Positions 49,777-57,967 of a DNA stretch of 64,000 bases are shown in pieces. The translations under genes were made by a program, and so were the position numbers. Every line of letters starts with the position of its first letter. The stretch's first letter is position 1. The notes below the pieces were generated by a model. That model had not been told where the DNA came from. It saw only the letters and a list, made by a program, of their open reading frames with translations, and did no database searches. Source of the stretch: Hamadaea sp. (GTDB taxonomy: Bacteria; Actinomycetota; Actinomycetes; Mycobacteriales; Micromonosporaceae); NCBI RefSeq assembly GCF_013362815.1, contig NZ_JABFVK010000043.1, positions 1 through 64,000 of the forward strand, read 5' to 3'.

Positions 49777-50663
49777 GACGGATTGACCGCCGAAGTCTTG
49801 ATCGCGCCGCTCTCGACCCCCCACGCCTGGAGGATCTGCAGGTAGCTGCCGTCGTCGATGAGCGACTGGACGGCCGCGCGGAGCGCCTCGGCGAACTCCG
49901 TCTGCGCCTTCGCCGTCACATACCCGTACGGCGCGGAATCGTAGATGTCGCCCAGCGTCTCGAGCTCACCGTTGGACTGCTTGACGGCGTACGCCGTGAC
50001 CGGGGAGTCGGCCAGCATCGCGTCGTCCTTGCCGGACGCAACCGAGTTGGCCACCGCATCCTGACCCGGGTACGGGTTGATCGTCACCGCGGTCTTCCCC
50101 GCCGACGTGCACCCCGTCGACCGTACGGTGATGTCGTCGACCTGAACGGTGTCCTTCTGCACGGCGATGCGCTTGCCACACGGCTCGTCGATCGAGACGC
50201 CCTGCGGGTTGCCCTTCTTCACCGCCCACTGCGTACCGGCGCTGAAGTAGCTCGTCATGTTGGCCTGCTGCAGGCGTTCTTTGTTGATGGTGAACGCCGA
50301 GACGCCGGCCTCGTACTTTCCCGTGCCGACACCGGGGATGATCGCGCCGAAGGTGCTCTGCTGGAACTCGGCCGTCAGTCCAAGTCGCGCCGCGACCGCC
50401 TTGAACAGGTCGATGTCGAACCCGATGACCGTCTTGCCGTCGGCGTCGAGGAACTCCGCCGGGGCGTATGTCGCCTCCGTGCCGACGGTGATCTTCCCGT
50501 CGGACTTGATCGCCGCGGGCACCTTCGCCGCCAGCGACGCGTCGGCGCTCACGCTCGGCAGGGGCTTCGCGCCGCCGTCGTCGCCGCCGTTGTCGTCGCT
50601 CGAACACGCCGTGGCTCCGCCGGCGACGAGCAGGATAGCCGCCACAAACTGGACAATTCGCAC
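49773..50663 (-). CDS. Polar amino acid ABC transporter, substrate-binding lipoprotein
   Basis: 296 aa. The signal peptide ends in a lipobox ([12 protein letters not shown], Cys20), so it is anchored on the outer face of the membrane. The periplasmic-binding-type fold (SBP_bac_3) is marked by [60 protein letters not shown] and [20 protein letters not shown], then [10 protein letters not shown]. The Arg/Asp pair for alpha-amino acid binding lies in these blocks. It starts the transporter operon. The 5' gap toward livF carries a 26-bp perfect hairpin. Confidence 0.94.
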   Translation of the reverse strand: MRIVQFVAAILLVAGGATACSSDDNGGDDGGAKPLPSVSADASLAAKVPAAIKSDGKITVGTEATYAPAEFLDADGKTVIGFDIDLFKAVAARLGLTAEFQQSTFGAIIPGVGTGKYEAGVSAFTINKERLQQANMTSYFSAGTQWAVKKGNPQGVSIDEPCGKRIAVQKDTVQVDDITVRSTGCTSAGKTAVTINPYPGQDAVANSVASGKDDAMLADSPVTAYAVKQSNGELETLGDIYDSAPYGYVTAKAQTEFAEALRAAVQSLIDDGSYLQILQAWGVESGAIKTSAVNPS

Positions 50664-50690
50664 GAAGGTAGGTTACGCCCCGTTAGGGCA

Positions 50691-50745
50691 AGATCAGGGT
50701 TCTATGTCGAATCTTGGGGCAAGATTCGACATAGAACCCTGATCT
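50691..50745. terminator. 26-bp perfect hairpin downstream of livF
   Basis: A 26-base arm (50691-50716, starting AGATCAGGGTTCTATGTCGA and ending ATCTTG) is matched exactly in reverse complement at 50720-50745 around a 3-base GGG loop. It is the most perfect member of the GATCAGGGTT family (compare 11431 and 38381). Downstream, CTGGGCGGCTAGC, the end of livF with its stop, is duplicated at about 50756-50768. Terminator for livF and upstream boundary of the polar amino acid operon. Confidence 0.8.
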
Positions 50746-50791
50746 GGTTGGTACCGCTAGCCGCCCAGCTGAGCCGGCTGGACCTGGACGG

Positions 50792-51502
50792 CTAGCCGCC
50801 CAGGTATGCCTTCGCGATCTCGGGGTCGTTGCGCAGCTCCCGAGCCGGCCCGCTGAGCTTGATGCTCCCCGACTCGAGCACGTACGCCCGGTCGGCGACG
50901 CTCAACGCGGCCCGCGCGTTCTGCTCGACGACGAGCACCGTGGTGCCCGTCTCGCGGATCCGCTTGATGGTCGCGAAGATGACGTCCACCAGCACCGGGG
51001 CCAGACCCATCGACGGCTCGTCGAGCAGCAGCAGCTTCGGCCGCGCCATCAGTGCCCGCGCGACGGCCAGCATCTGCTGCTCACCGCCGGACAGGGTGCC
51101 GGCCTTCTGCGCGATCCGCTCCCGCAGACGCGGGAACAGCTCGAGCATCCGCTCCTGGTCCTCGGCGATCCCCGCCTTGTCATTGCGGAGGTACGCACCC
51201 AGGTCGAGGTTCTCCGCGACGCTCATCCGGGGGAAGATCCGCCGTCCCTCGGGCGACTGCGCCAGACCCAGCCGCACGATGTCGTGCGCCGGAATCCCCT
51301 CGATCTTGCGACCGTCGAACACGATGTGCCCCGAGCGCGGCTTGAGCAGCCCGGAGATCGTCCGCAACGTGGTGGACTTCCCCGCACCGTTGGAGCCGAT
51401 CAGGGTGACGATCTCACCCTGGTTCACCTGGAGCGACAGATCCTTCACGGCGGCGATGTTGCCGTAGTAGACGGAGATGCCGCTCACGTCCAGCATCGTC
51501 AC
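50792..51502 (-). CDS. livF: Branched-chain amino acid ABC transporter, ATP-binding protein LivF
   Basis: 236 aa, GTG at 51502 overlapping the livG stop (GTGA). Walker A is IGSNGAGKSTTLRTISGLL, signature TLSGGEQQMLAVARALMA, Walker B LLLLDEPSMGLAPVLVDVIF, and the H-loop region VVEQNARAALSVADRAYVLESG is characteristic of LivF. SPEGRRIFPRMSVAENLDLGAYLR is the LivF-type Q-loop. Together with LivG it powers the LivHM channel. It is the last gene of the liv operon and ends before the perfect hairpin. Confidence 0.96.
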   Translation of the reverse strand: MTMLDVSGISVYYGNIAAVKDLSLQVNQGEIVTLIGSNGAGKSTTLRTISGLLKPRSGHIVFDGRKIEGIPAHDIVRLGLAQSPEGRRIFPRMSVAENLDLGAYLRNDKAGIAEDQERMLELFPRLRERIAQKAGTLSGGEQQMLAVARALMARPKLLLLDEPSMGLAPVLVDVIFATIKRIRETGTTVLVVEQNARAALSVADRAYVLESGSIKLSGPARELRNDPEIAKAYLGG

Positions 51503-52338
51503 GACCCGGCCTCCTCACCGTCGTCGATGGTCACGTGGTTGTCGTTCGCCGCGCTGCCCAGGTACGCCTCGACGACCCGGGGGTTGGTGCGTACCTCGTC
51601 GGCGGTGCCCTCGGCGATCTTCTCGCCCCGGTCGAGCACCGTGATCCGCTCCGAGACCCGCATGACGACGCTCATGTCGTGCTCGATGAGCAGCACCGAC
51701 ACCTTCCGCTCGTCGCGTACGCGGTGGACGAAGTCCACGAACTCCGCCGACTCGCGCGGGTTCATCCCGGCCGTCGGCTCGTCGAGCAGCAGCACCTTCG
51801 GCTTGAGCGCCAGCGCGCGGGCCACCTCCAGCCGCCGCTGATCGCCGTAGGACAGGTTCCGCGCGTACTCGTAGGCCGACTTGCCGATGCCCACGAACTT
51901 GAGCAGCTCCAGGGCGAAGTCGTGCGCCTCCCGCTCCTCCCGGCGCTGCCAGGGCGCTCGGATGACGGTGCCGAAGACGCCGGCCTTCAGGTGCGAGTGC
52001 ATCGCGACCTTGACGTTCTCCTCCGCCGTCATCAGGTTGAACAGGCGGATGTTCTGGAACGTCCGGGCCAGGCCGAGCGACGCGATCTTGTGCGGAGCGA
52101 GGCCGGTCACATCCCGCCCGCCGAGAGCCACCTGGCCGCCGCGCTCGGCCGGATACAACCCGGTGAGCACGTTGAAGAAGGTGGTCTTCCCGGCGCCGTT
52201 CGGGCCGATCAGGCTCACGATGCTCTGCTCGGGCACGGTGAAGCTGACCTTGTTGACGGCCACCAGACCGCCGAAGATGACGGAGATGTCGTCGGCCTGG
52301 AGCGCCGGCTGACCCACCGTCGTCGGGTTCTCGCTCAC
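51499..52338 (-). CDS. livG: Branched-chain amino acid ABC transporter, ATP-binding protein LivG
   Basis: 279 aa, GTG start overlapping the livM stop. Walker A LIGPNGAGKTTFFNVLTGLY, signature NLSYGDQRRLEVARALAL, Walker B VLLLDEPTAGMNPRESAEFV and IEHDMSVVMRVSERITVLDRG give a complete LivG-type ATPase, with GLARTFQNIRLFNLMTAEENVKVA as the diagnostic LivG Q-loop. The C-terminus carries a 20-residue polar tail. It forms the heterodimer with LivF. Confidence 0.96.
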   Translation of the reverse strand: MSENPTTVGQPALQADDISVIFGGLVAVNKVSFTVPEQSIVSLIGPNGAGKTTFFNVLTGLYPAERGGQVALGGRDVTGLAPHKIASLGLARTFQNIRLFNLMTAEENVKVAMHSHLKAGVFGTVIRAPWQRREEREAHDFALELLKFVGIGKSAYEYARNLSYGDQRRLEVARALALKPKVLLLDEPTAGMNPRESAEFVDFVHRVRDERKVSVLLIEHDMSVVMRVSERITVLDRGEKIAEGTADEVRTNPRVVEAYLGSAANDNHVTIDDGEEAGS

Positions 52339-53603
52339 TTGACGTCTCCCGACTTGACCGTGGTCTCGTCGACCAGCTCCTGCTCCGGCTCCTCCGCCTG
52401 AGTGTCGCCCGCCTCGCCCTCGTGCAGCACCAGCCGCGTACGCGACTCGGGCAGCAGTCCTTCGCGCCGGAACAGCATCATCAGCACGAGGACGCCACCG
52501 AAGATCAAGAAGTTGAACGACGGGAAGTTGACGTTCGTGCCGAAGGCGGAGTTGAACGAGTCGCCGATCTGCGGCAGACCCGTGGAGTTGAACCAGGAGA
52601 TCATGAGCGCCCCGAGCAGTACGCCCCAGACGTTGCCCATGCCGCCCAGCACCACCATCGCCAGCAGCGTGATCGACACCGCGAAGGTGAACGGGTCGGG
52701 CAGCATCCGGCCCAGGTGCAGCGCGTACGCGACACCGCCGATCCCGCCCGCGATCGCACCGACGGCGTACGCCGCCAGCTTCGCCCGCATCAACGGCACG
52801 CCCATCGCGCTCGCCGCCAGCTCATCCTCGCGGATGGCCAGCCAGGCCCGGCCGAGCCGGCCCTGCCGCAGCCGCAGCGAGACGAAGATGATCAGCGCGG
52901 TCAGCAGCGAGAAGAGGATGAACCGCCCGACGTGGTCGAAGACGTTGAGCTTGCCGACGACCACGTCACCCCGGTTGATCCGGACGAAGGTCATCGAGTC
53001 GATGGGCCCGATGCCGAGGGTGGCGTTGGTGAGGTTGAACCCGAGGCCGTCCTCGTCGCCGTTGCGGAAGATCTGCGGGATGATCTCACCGAAGCCGAGC
53101 GTCACCAGCGCCAGATAGTCGCTGCGCAATCGCAGTGTCGGAGCGCCGATGATCACGCCGAACAAGGCGCAGACCCCGGCTGCGGCGAGGAACACCAGGA
53201 CGAGGTTGAGATGGATGCCGGTGGTGCTGGCCGCCCCGGGACTGCCGAAGATGTTGAAGTTCACCTTCCCGCCGAAGCCGAAGTCGGACATCAGCCAGGC
53301 GGTGGTGTAGCCGCCCAGCGCCCAGAAGGCGACGTATCCCAGGTCGAGCAGACCGGCGTAGCCGACCACGATGTTCAGGCCCAGGGCGCTCATCGCCCAG
53401 ATCAGCGCGACGTTGATCTCGCTGATGGGCAGCCAGTCCTGCACCCATCCGCGTACTCCGGGCACGAGGAACGGAAGAATGAATCCGTAGAAGACCACCA
53501 CCACGACGGCGGCGACGGTGAAGCCGAGCGGCCACCTCAATTGGGTCCGATCGACGCCCTGCGGCCGCTTGGGCGTCGGAACCGCGATAGTCGGCTGGCT
53601 CAT
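52335..53603 (-). CDS. livM: Branched-chain amino acid ABC transporter, permease LivM
   Basis: 422 aa, longer than the usual 300-350 because of an extra N-terminal segment (RWPLGFTVAAVVVVVFYGFILPF) and a 35-residue acidic C-terminal tail rich in Glu (EGEAGDTQAEEPEQELVDE). The LivM core has ALIWAMSALGLNIVVGYAGLLDLGYVAFWALGGYTTAWLM, PTLRLRSDYLALVTLGFGEII, RQGRLGRAWLAIREDELAASAMGV (ATPase-contact loop) and GGMGNVWGVLLGALMI. It starts 2 bases after the livH stop. It pairs with LivH in the membrane. Confidence 0.95.
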   Translation of the reverse strand: MSQPTIAVPTPKRPQGVDRTQLRWPLGFTVAAVVVVVFYGFILPFLVPGVRGWVQDWLPISEINVALIWAMSALGLNIVVGYAGLLDLGYVAFWALGGYTTAWLMSDFGFGGKVNFNIFGSPGAASTTGIHLNLVLVFLAAAGVCALFGVIIGAPTLRLRSDYLALVTLGFGEIIPQIFRNGDEDGLGFNLTNATLGIGPIDSMTFVRINRGDVVVGKLNVFDHVGRFILFSLLTALIIFVSLRLRQGRLGRAWLAIREDELAASAMGVPLMRAKLAAYAVGAIAGGIGGVAYALHLGRMLPDPFTFAVSITLLAMVVLGGMGNVWGVLLGALMISWFNSTGLPQIGDSFNSAFGTNVNFPSFNFLIFGGVLVLMMLFRREGLLPESRTRLVLHEGEAGDTQAEEPEQELVDETTVKSGDVK

Positions 53604-53605
53604 GG

Positions 53606-54670
53606 TCACACCTTCTCCCTTGTGGCCTTGCCCAGCAGGCCGGCCGGCCGGAAGACGAGCATCAGGATGAGGATCGAGAAGACGACGCTCTGGGTCCACC
53701 GCTGCCCGGCACCGTATTTGACGCCTTCGTTCAGGCCCTGGATCAGGCCGATCAGCACGCCGCCCAGCACAGCACCGGGCAGGCTGCCGATACCGCCGAG
53801 CACCGCGGCCGTGAACGCGATCAGGCCGAGCTGCAGACCGAGGTCGTACCGGGTCGTCGTGACGACCTGCTCGTACATCAGACCGGCGATGCCCGCCAGC
53901 GCACCACCCATGGCGAAGGTGAAGGAGATGATCCGGTTCACGTTGACGCCCATCAGCCGGGCCGCATCCGGGTCCTGAGCGGTGGCCCGCATCGCCTTGC
54001 CGGCCCGGGTCTTCGTCACGATCCAGGTCATCAGGACCAGAACCGGAATGACGACCGCCAGCACCACGAAGAAGTTGGTGTCGATCTGGACGCCGCCGAG
54101 ATCGATGGAACCCTGCGGCAGCACGCTCGGCTGGTCCTTCTGGCCGGAGCCGTTCCACTTCAGGCCGATGAACTGCAGGATGAAGCTCATGCCGACCGCC
54201 GTGATCAACGGCGCCAGCTTGGGCGCGTGCCGCAGCCGCCGGTATGCCAGGAACTCGATCGTCACGTTGATCGAGGCGCAGAACGCCGCCGCCAGCACAA
54301 GCGTCCCCGCGAACACCAGCCAGCCGAGCGCGCCCATGCCGACCGGCTCGTTGAAGAGGTTGAACGCAGCCGCGACGACGGTCGCGCTCAACAGCGTGCC
54401 GAGCATGAACAGATCGCCGTGAGCGAAGTTGATCAGCTCGATGATGCCGTAGACGAGCGAATAGCCCAGCGCGATCAGCGCGTAGAGCGCGCCGTTGCTG
54501 ATGCCGATGACCGATGCGGTCATGAACTGCTGCGGATTGTCAATGAAGTTGATCGCGAGCCAGGCCGCGACGGCGGCGAGGATCGTGAAGCCGGCGATTC
54601 GCTCGCCGTACGCGGAGAGGTTCAGTCGCGTTCGGGGCAAGCGTGCGGCAGCTGTCGTGGACTGTGCCAT
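53606..54670 (-). CDS. livH: Branched-chain amino acid ABC transporter, permease LivH
   Basis: 354 aa. About eight membrane segments, with the family motifs SNGALYALIALGYSLVYGII, ELINFAHGDLFMLG, TRAGKAMRATAQDPDAARLMGVNVNRII (loop to ATPase) and VLGGIGSLPGAVLGGVLIGL. The N-terminal 25 residues are extra relative to E. coli. AAGGAGCACC before the ATG is a good ribosome binding site. Separated from the binding-protein gene by a hairpin that may reduce read-through, which would make more binding protein than channel. Confidence 0.95.
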   Translation of the reverse strand: MAQSTTAAARLPRTRLNLSAYGERIAGFTILAAVAAWLAINFIDNPQQFMTASVIGISNGALYALIALGYSLVYGIIELINFAHGDLFMLGTLLSATVVAAAFNLFNEPVGMGALGWLVFAGTLVLAAAFCASINVTIEFLAYRRLRHAPKLAPLITAVGMSFILQFIGLKWNGSGQKDQPSVLPQGSIDLGGVQIDTNFFVVLAVVIPVLVLMTWIVTKTRAGKAMRATAQDPDAARLMGVNVNRIISFTFAMGGALAGIAGLMYEQVVTTTRYDLGLQLGLIAFTAAVLGGIGSLPGAVLGGVLIGLIQGLNEGVKYGAGQRWTQSVVFSILILMLVFRPAGLLGKATREKV

Positions 54671-54730
54671 GGTGCTCCTTGGAAGGGCCGGTCGGTGTGT
54701 CCGTCGTGGGACGACATGCCCCGGATGCGC

Positions 54731-54770
54731 GGAGGGAGCCGTGCGACGCCGGGCCGCATCGGCTCCCTCC
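54731..54770 (-). terminator. Attenuating hairpin between binding protein and livH
   Basis: GGAGGGAGCC (54731-54740) and GGCTCCCTCC (54761-54770) are exact mirrors, with partial extension inward (GTGCG / CGCAT). It lies in the 133-base gap between the binding-protein gene and livH on the minus strand. A partial terminator at this place is common in liv operons and gives excess binding protein. Confidence 0.65.
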
Positions 54771-54803
54771 CCAGCACATCCGTCAGATGCCGTGCCTACC
54801 TGA

Positions 54804-56069
54804 TCAGGAAACCGGCCAGGCCTTGACGGTGGTCTCCTTGCCGCCGGTGATGGTCTGGATCGTCATGTCGATCGCGTTGACGTCACCGGAAGCCGGGTCG
54901 ATCTTGATGTCCTTGCCCAGGATCGCGGTCGAAGCCGGGATCGTGATGCCGGCGCCGCCGCCGAGCACCTGCTCGGTGACGCTCTTACGCGTGCCGTCGG
55001 ACTTCTCGATCGCCGCCAGGATCACCTGGAGCGCCTGGACGCCGTACAGGGCGTACGGGCTGGCCGGGTCGGCGCCGAACTTGGTCTTGTAGTCGGCCAG
55101 GAACTTGCCGGTGACCGCGGACTTCGACAGGTCCGACAGGCCCAGGCCCGGGAAGGTCTGGAACGAGCCCTCAGCCTCGGGCATCTTGTCGAACTCCGGG
55201 TAGCCGACCATGCCGTCCGGGCCGATCAGCTTGACCTTCTGGTTGTCGCCCAGGATCTTGACCTTGTCCTTGACCAGCTGGCCGCCGTTGTTGTCGAACA
55301 CGCCACCGGTGAAGACACAGTCGACGCCGTCGGTCTTGGCCTTGTTGAACAGCGCGTTGTAGTTCGTCGCCTTCGAGTCCCACCCCTGCTGGGTCACCTT
55401 GATGCCCTGCTTGGTGGCCTCTTCGGCGAACTGCTTGGCGACGCCCTTGCCGTAGGTCTCGGTGTCGTCGAGGACGAGGCAGTTCTTCACACCCAGGTCC
55501 TTGATCGCCATCTGCGCGGCGGCCTTGCCCTGGTAGTCGTCAGTGGTGACCACCCGCGCGTAGTTGCGCTTGTTGGTCGGGTACCACTTCTGCGGCTCGT
55601 TCGCGTCCCACGCCTTGGTGAGACCCGGGTTGGTGTTCGCGTGCGAGACCATCAGCATCGGGCCGCTCGGGTCCTGGTTCAGCACCGGGATCTGGAGCTG
55701 GGCGCAGCCGGAGTTGTAGGTGCCCATGACGGCGACCTCGTTGGTGTTGGCCACGTGGTCGTTGGCGTTCTTGGTGCACTGCGCCGCGTCCCACTTGCCC
55801 GCCGCCGCGGTGGAGTCGTCGTACTTCTTGAGCGTGACCTTGTACTTGCCGGCCTTGTTGCCCGCCTGCTCGAGGTAGAGCGACATCGCGTTCCAGGTCG
55901 AGTCGGAGGCGTCCTTCGACGAACCCTGGAAGGGGAGGTCGACGCCGACGACGACCTCGGTTACGCCCGAGCCGCCGTTGTCGCCGCCCGAGCTGTCACA
56001 CGCCGTCGCCGCGACCGCGGTGGCGGCAGCGGCGGCCAGCACTGTGAGTGCCTTGATGCGCCTGTTCAT
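54804..56069 (-). CDS. livK: Branched-chain amino acid ABC transporter, substrate-binding lipoprotein
   Basis: 421 aa. The lipobox is VAATACDSS (Cys24) after a signal peptide of basic, then Ala-rich residues. The type I periplasmic-binding fold is visible as VVVGVDLPFQGSSKDASDSTW, VAVMGTYNSGCAQLQIPVLN, RNYARVVTTDDYQGKAAAQMA, LVLDDTETYGKGVAKQFAEEA and ALFNKAKTDGVDCVFTGGVFDNNG. It delivers amino acids or similar ligands to LivHM. It is the first gene of the operon. The promoter lies between 56070 and about 56310, where no gene is seen. Confidence 0.94.
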   Translation of the reverse strand: MNRRIKALTVLAAAAATAVAATACDSSGGDNGGSGVTEVVVGVDLPFQGSSKDASDSTWNAMSLYLEQAGNKAGKYKVTLKKYDDSTAAAGKWDAAQCTKNANDHVANTNEVAVMGTYNSGCAQLQIPVLNQDPSGPMLMVSHANTNPGLTKAWDANEPQKWYPTNKRNYARVVTTDDYQGKAAAQMAIKDLGVKNCLVLDDTETYGKGVAKQFAEEATKQGIKVTQQGWDSKATNYNALFNKAKTDGVDCVFTGGVFDNNGGQLVKDKVKILGDNQKVKLIGPDGMVGYPEFDKMPEAEGSFQTFPGLGLSDLSKSAVTGKFLADYKTKFGADPASPYALYGVQALQVILAAIEKSDGTRKSVTEQVLGGGAGITIPASTAILGKDIKIDPASGDVNAIDMTIQTITGGKETTVKAWPVS

Positions 56070-56319
56070 CCTATTCCTCTCGACTCCTCAACCCATGTCC
56101 GCCTTGCGGGCGACCCGCAGACGTCGGATGTCCGGCGCAACAGCCAATTCCGTGGTCATGGCTGTGACGCGCGACACCGGTGGCGCGAACGTAGGTGTTC
56201 GCCGGGAGCCATGTCAAGGCTTGGGACGCTCACACGCCGACATTGGCGACCAACCCGTAACCCAACGGTGGCCAAGGCGATGCGATCACATGACCGAAAC
56301 CTGGTCGACTTAATAGATG

Positions 56320-56352
56320 AAAGCAAAAACCCGCAGGTCAGAGACCTGCGGG
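56320..56352 (-). terminator. Rho-independent terminator of pdtaR
   Basis: On the minus strand GCCCGCAGGTC and GACCTGCGGG (mirror arms 56343-56352 and 56330-56339) are followed by TTTTTGC, a rare classic stem plus U-tract in this high-GC window. It sits 18 bases after the pdtaR stop. Confidence 0.9.
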
Positions 56353-56369
56353 CATGATCTTTGCGGTGT

Positions 56370-56987
56370 CTATTCGGCCGCTTCCGCCGCCGCTTCCTCG
56401 ATGATCCGCTCGGCGACCTCACGCATCGTCATCCGATGATCCATCGCCGTCCGCTGGATCCACTTGAACGACTGCGGCTCGGTCATCCCGTACTGCGTCA
56501 TCAGCGCGCCCTTCGCGCGCTCCACCGCCTTACGGGTCTCCAGCCGGTCGGTCAGCCCCGCGACCTCGGCCTCCAGCGCCGCCACCTCGGCGTGCCGCGA
56601 CAACGCGATCTCGATCGCCGGCACCAGGTCCGACTTCTGGAAGGGCTTCACCAGGTACGCCATGGCACCGGCCGCCCGCGCCCGCTCGACGAGGTCCCGC
56701 TGGCTGAACGCCGTCAGAATGATCACCGGAGCCAGCCGCGCGCCGGCCACCTTCTCCGCCGCCGCCAGCCCGTCCATGATCGGCATCTTGATGTCGAAGA
56801 TGCACAGATCAGGCTTGAGCTCCTCGGCCAGGCGTACGGCGGTCTCCCCGTCACCGGCCTCGCCGACGACCTCGTAGCCCTCCTCGCCCAGCATCTCGGC
56901 GAGGTCGAGCCGGATGAGCGCCTCGTCCTCCGCGATCAGCACCCGCTTGCGCGCCGCCTGCACCTCGGTCACCGACTCAACCCCCAC
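56370..56987 (-). CDS. pdtaR: ANTAR-domain response regulator PdtaR
   Basis: 205 aa. The receiver domain is at about 12-130 with KRVLIAEDEALIRLDLAEML (acidic pocket), the phospho-acceptor Asp65 in LCIFDIKMPIMDG, the Thr in ILTAFSQRDLV and Lys in AYLVKPFQKSDL. The C-terminal 60 residues form the ANTAR RNA-binding domain (ALEAEVAGLTDRLETRKAVERAKGALMTQYGMTEPQSFKWIQRTAMDHRMTMREVAERI) with the alanine and aromatic positions that stabilise dual-hairpin RNAs. It acts by antitermination. In actinobacteria it pairs with the kinase PdtaS, encoded elsewhere. A U-tract terminator follows. Confidence 0.96.
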   Translation of the reverse strand: MGVESVTEVQAARKRVLIAEDEALIRLDLAEMLGEEGYEVVGEAGDGETAVRLAEELKPDLCIFDIKMPIMDGLAAAEKVAGARLAPVIILTAFSQRDLVERARAAGAMAYLVKPFQKSDLVPAIEIALSRHAEVAALEAEVAGLTDRLETRKAVERAKGALMTQYGMTEPQSFKWIQRTAMDHRMTMREVAERIIEEAAAEAAE

Positions 56988-57043
56988 ACGCTGTTATCCC
57001 TGTTTCAGTGTTGCAGCCTAGTCGGGTACAGTGAGCCAGCCGA

Positions 57044-57127
57044 GCCGGGATGGCGCAATTGGCTGACGCGATGGTCTCAAAATCCATTGTCCGAAAGGAC
57101 GTGCGGGTTCGAATCCCGTTCCCGGCA
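57044..57127 (+). tRNA. tRNA-Leu (anticodon CAA)
   Basis: Acceptor stem GCCGGGA pairs with TCCCGGC at 57120-57126, D-arm GCGCAATTGGCTGACGC, anticodon loop CTCAAAA with CAA at about 57078-57080, a long class II variable arm (TGTCC-GAAA-GGACG) and a T-arm GCGGG-TTCGAAT-CCCGT. The long variable arm together with CAA identifies tRNA-Leu reading UUG. The discriminator is A at 57127; the CCA end is not fully encoded (ACCG follows). Confidence 0.93.
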
Positions 57128-57159
57128 CCGATGTCGTACTGGCGTTCGAGAATTGCCGC

Positions 57160-57921
57160 ATGGCTGAGCGGCACCCCATCGAGCGGCGACGCCGCGCTCG
57201 TGCTCTCTACGCGACCGGGATCGGTATCGCCTCCGTGGCGAAGATCATGGCCCTCCCCCGCCACACCGTCTGGTACTGGTGCGTCGGCAACGGCCGTCTC
57301 GATCTCGAGGCCCAGGCGACGATCCCCTGCCCACGCTGTCAGGACCCGCCCGAGCCGCCGCCCGATCCCGCGGCATACGCCTATCTCCTGGGCCTCTACC
57401 TCGGCGACGGTCACCTGACTCTGACTGCGAAGACGCCGGTCCTGCGAATCGCTTGTGACGACAAATACCCCGGCATCATGGTCGAGGCAGAAGCCGCGAT
57501 GTTAGCGACGCTCGCCCGGAAGGTGCAGCGTGTGCGGTCGGTGGGCTGCACTGGCATCCAGAGCTACGCGAAGCATTGGCCGTGTCTGTTCCCGCAGGCC
57601 GGCCCAGGCAAGAAGCACGACCGCCCGATCGTCCTCGAGCCGTGGCAGGAGGAGATCGTGGCCGAGCATGCGGGTCGCTTCCTGCGCGGGCTGTTCCATT
57701 CCGACGGCTGCCGGGCGGTCAACCGGGTCACGAAGAAGGGCCGCGTGTACGAGTACCCGCGCTACTTCTTCAGTAACAAGTCGGCCGACATCATGCGGCT
57801 GTGTCAGCTGGCGCTGAACCGCCTCGGGATCGACTGGCGCATGGCGCGGCCGGACTCGCTCAGCGTCGCCCGGCGTACCGCCGTGGAGATGCTGGACCGG
57901 CAGGTGGGCCCCAAGCGCTGA
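57160..57921 (+). CDS. LAGLIDADG homing endonuclease-like protein with HTH N-terminus
   Basis: 253 aa. Residues 8-45 (RRRRARALYATGIGIASVAK, then IMALPRHTVWYWCVGNGR) form a helix-turn-helix like a resolvase/Sigma-70-like recogniser, and CPRCQ at 57-61 half a zinc site. Two LAGLIDADG-type helices follow: YLLGLYLGDGHL at about 75-86 and RFLRGLFHSDGCR at about 173-185, each with the acidic metal-binding Asp. That is a single-chain double-motif homing endonuclease fold without intron or intein around it. Similar stand-alone genes exist in many actinobacteria, and it follows a tRNA gene by 32 bases. The tRNA is intact. DNA-cleaving activity is not established. Confidence 0.85.
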   Translation: MAERHPIERRRRARALYATGIGIASVAKIMALPRHTVWYWCVGNGRLDLEAQATIPCPRCQDPPEPPPDPAAYAYLLGLYLGDGHLTLTAKTPVLRIACDDKYPGIMVEAEAAMLATLARKVQRVRSVGCTGIQSYAKHWPCLFPQAGPGKKHDRPIVLEPWQEEIVAEHAGRFLRGLFHSDGCRAVNRVTKKGRVYEYPRYFFSNKSADIMRLCQLALNRLGIDWRMARPDSLSVARRTAVEMLDRQVGPKR

Positions 57922-57967
57922 ATAATCAGCGCGACCGGCGGATGGGCGGCCGGTAGGCTGGGCCGCT

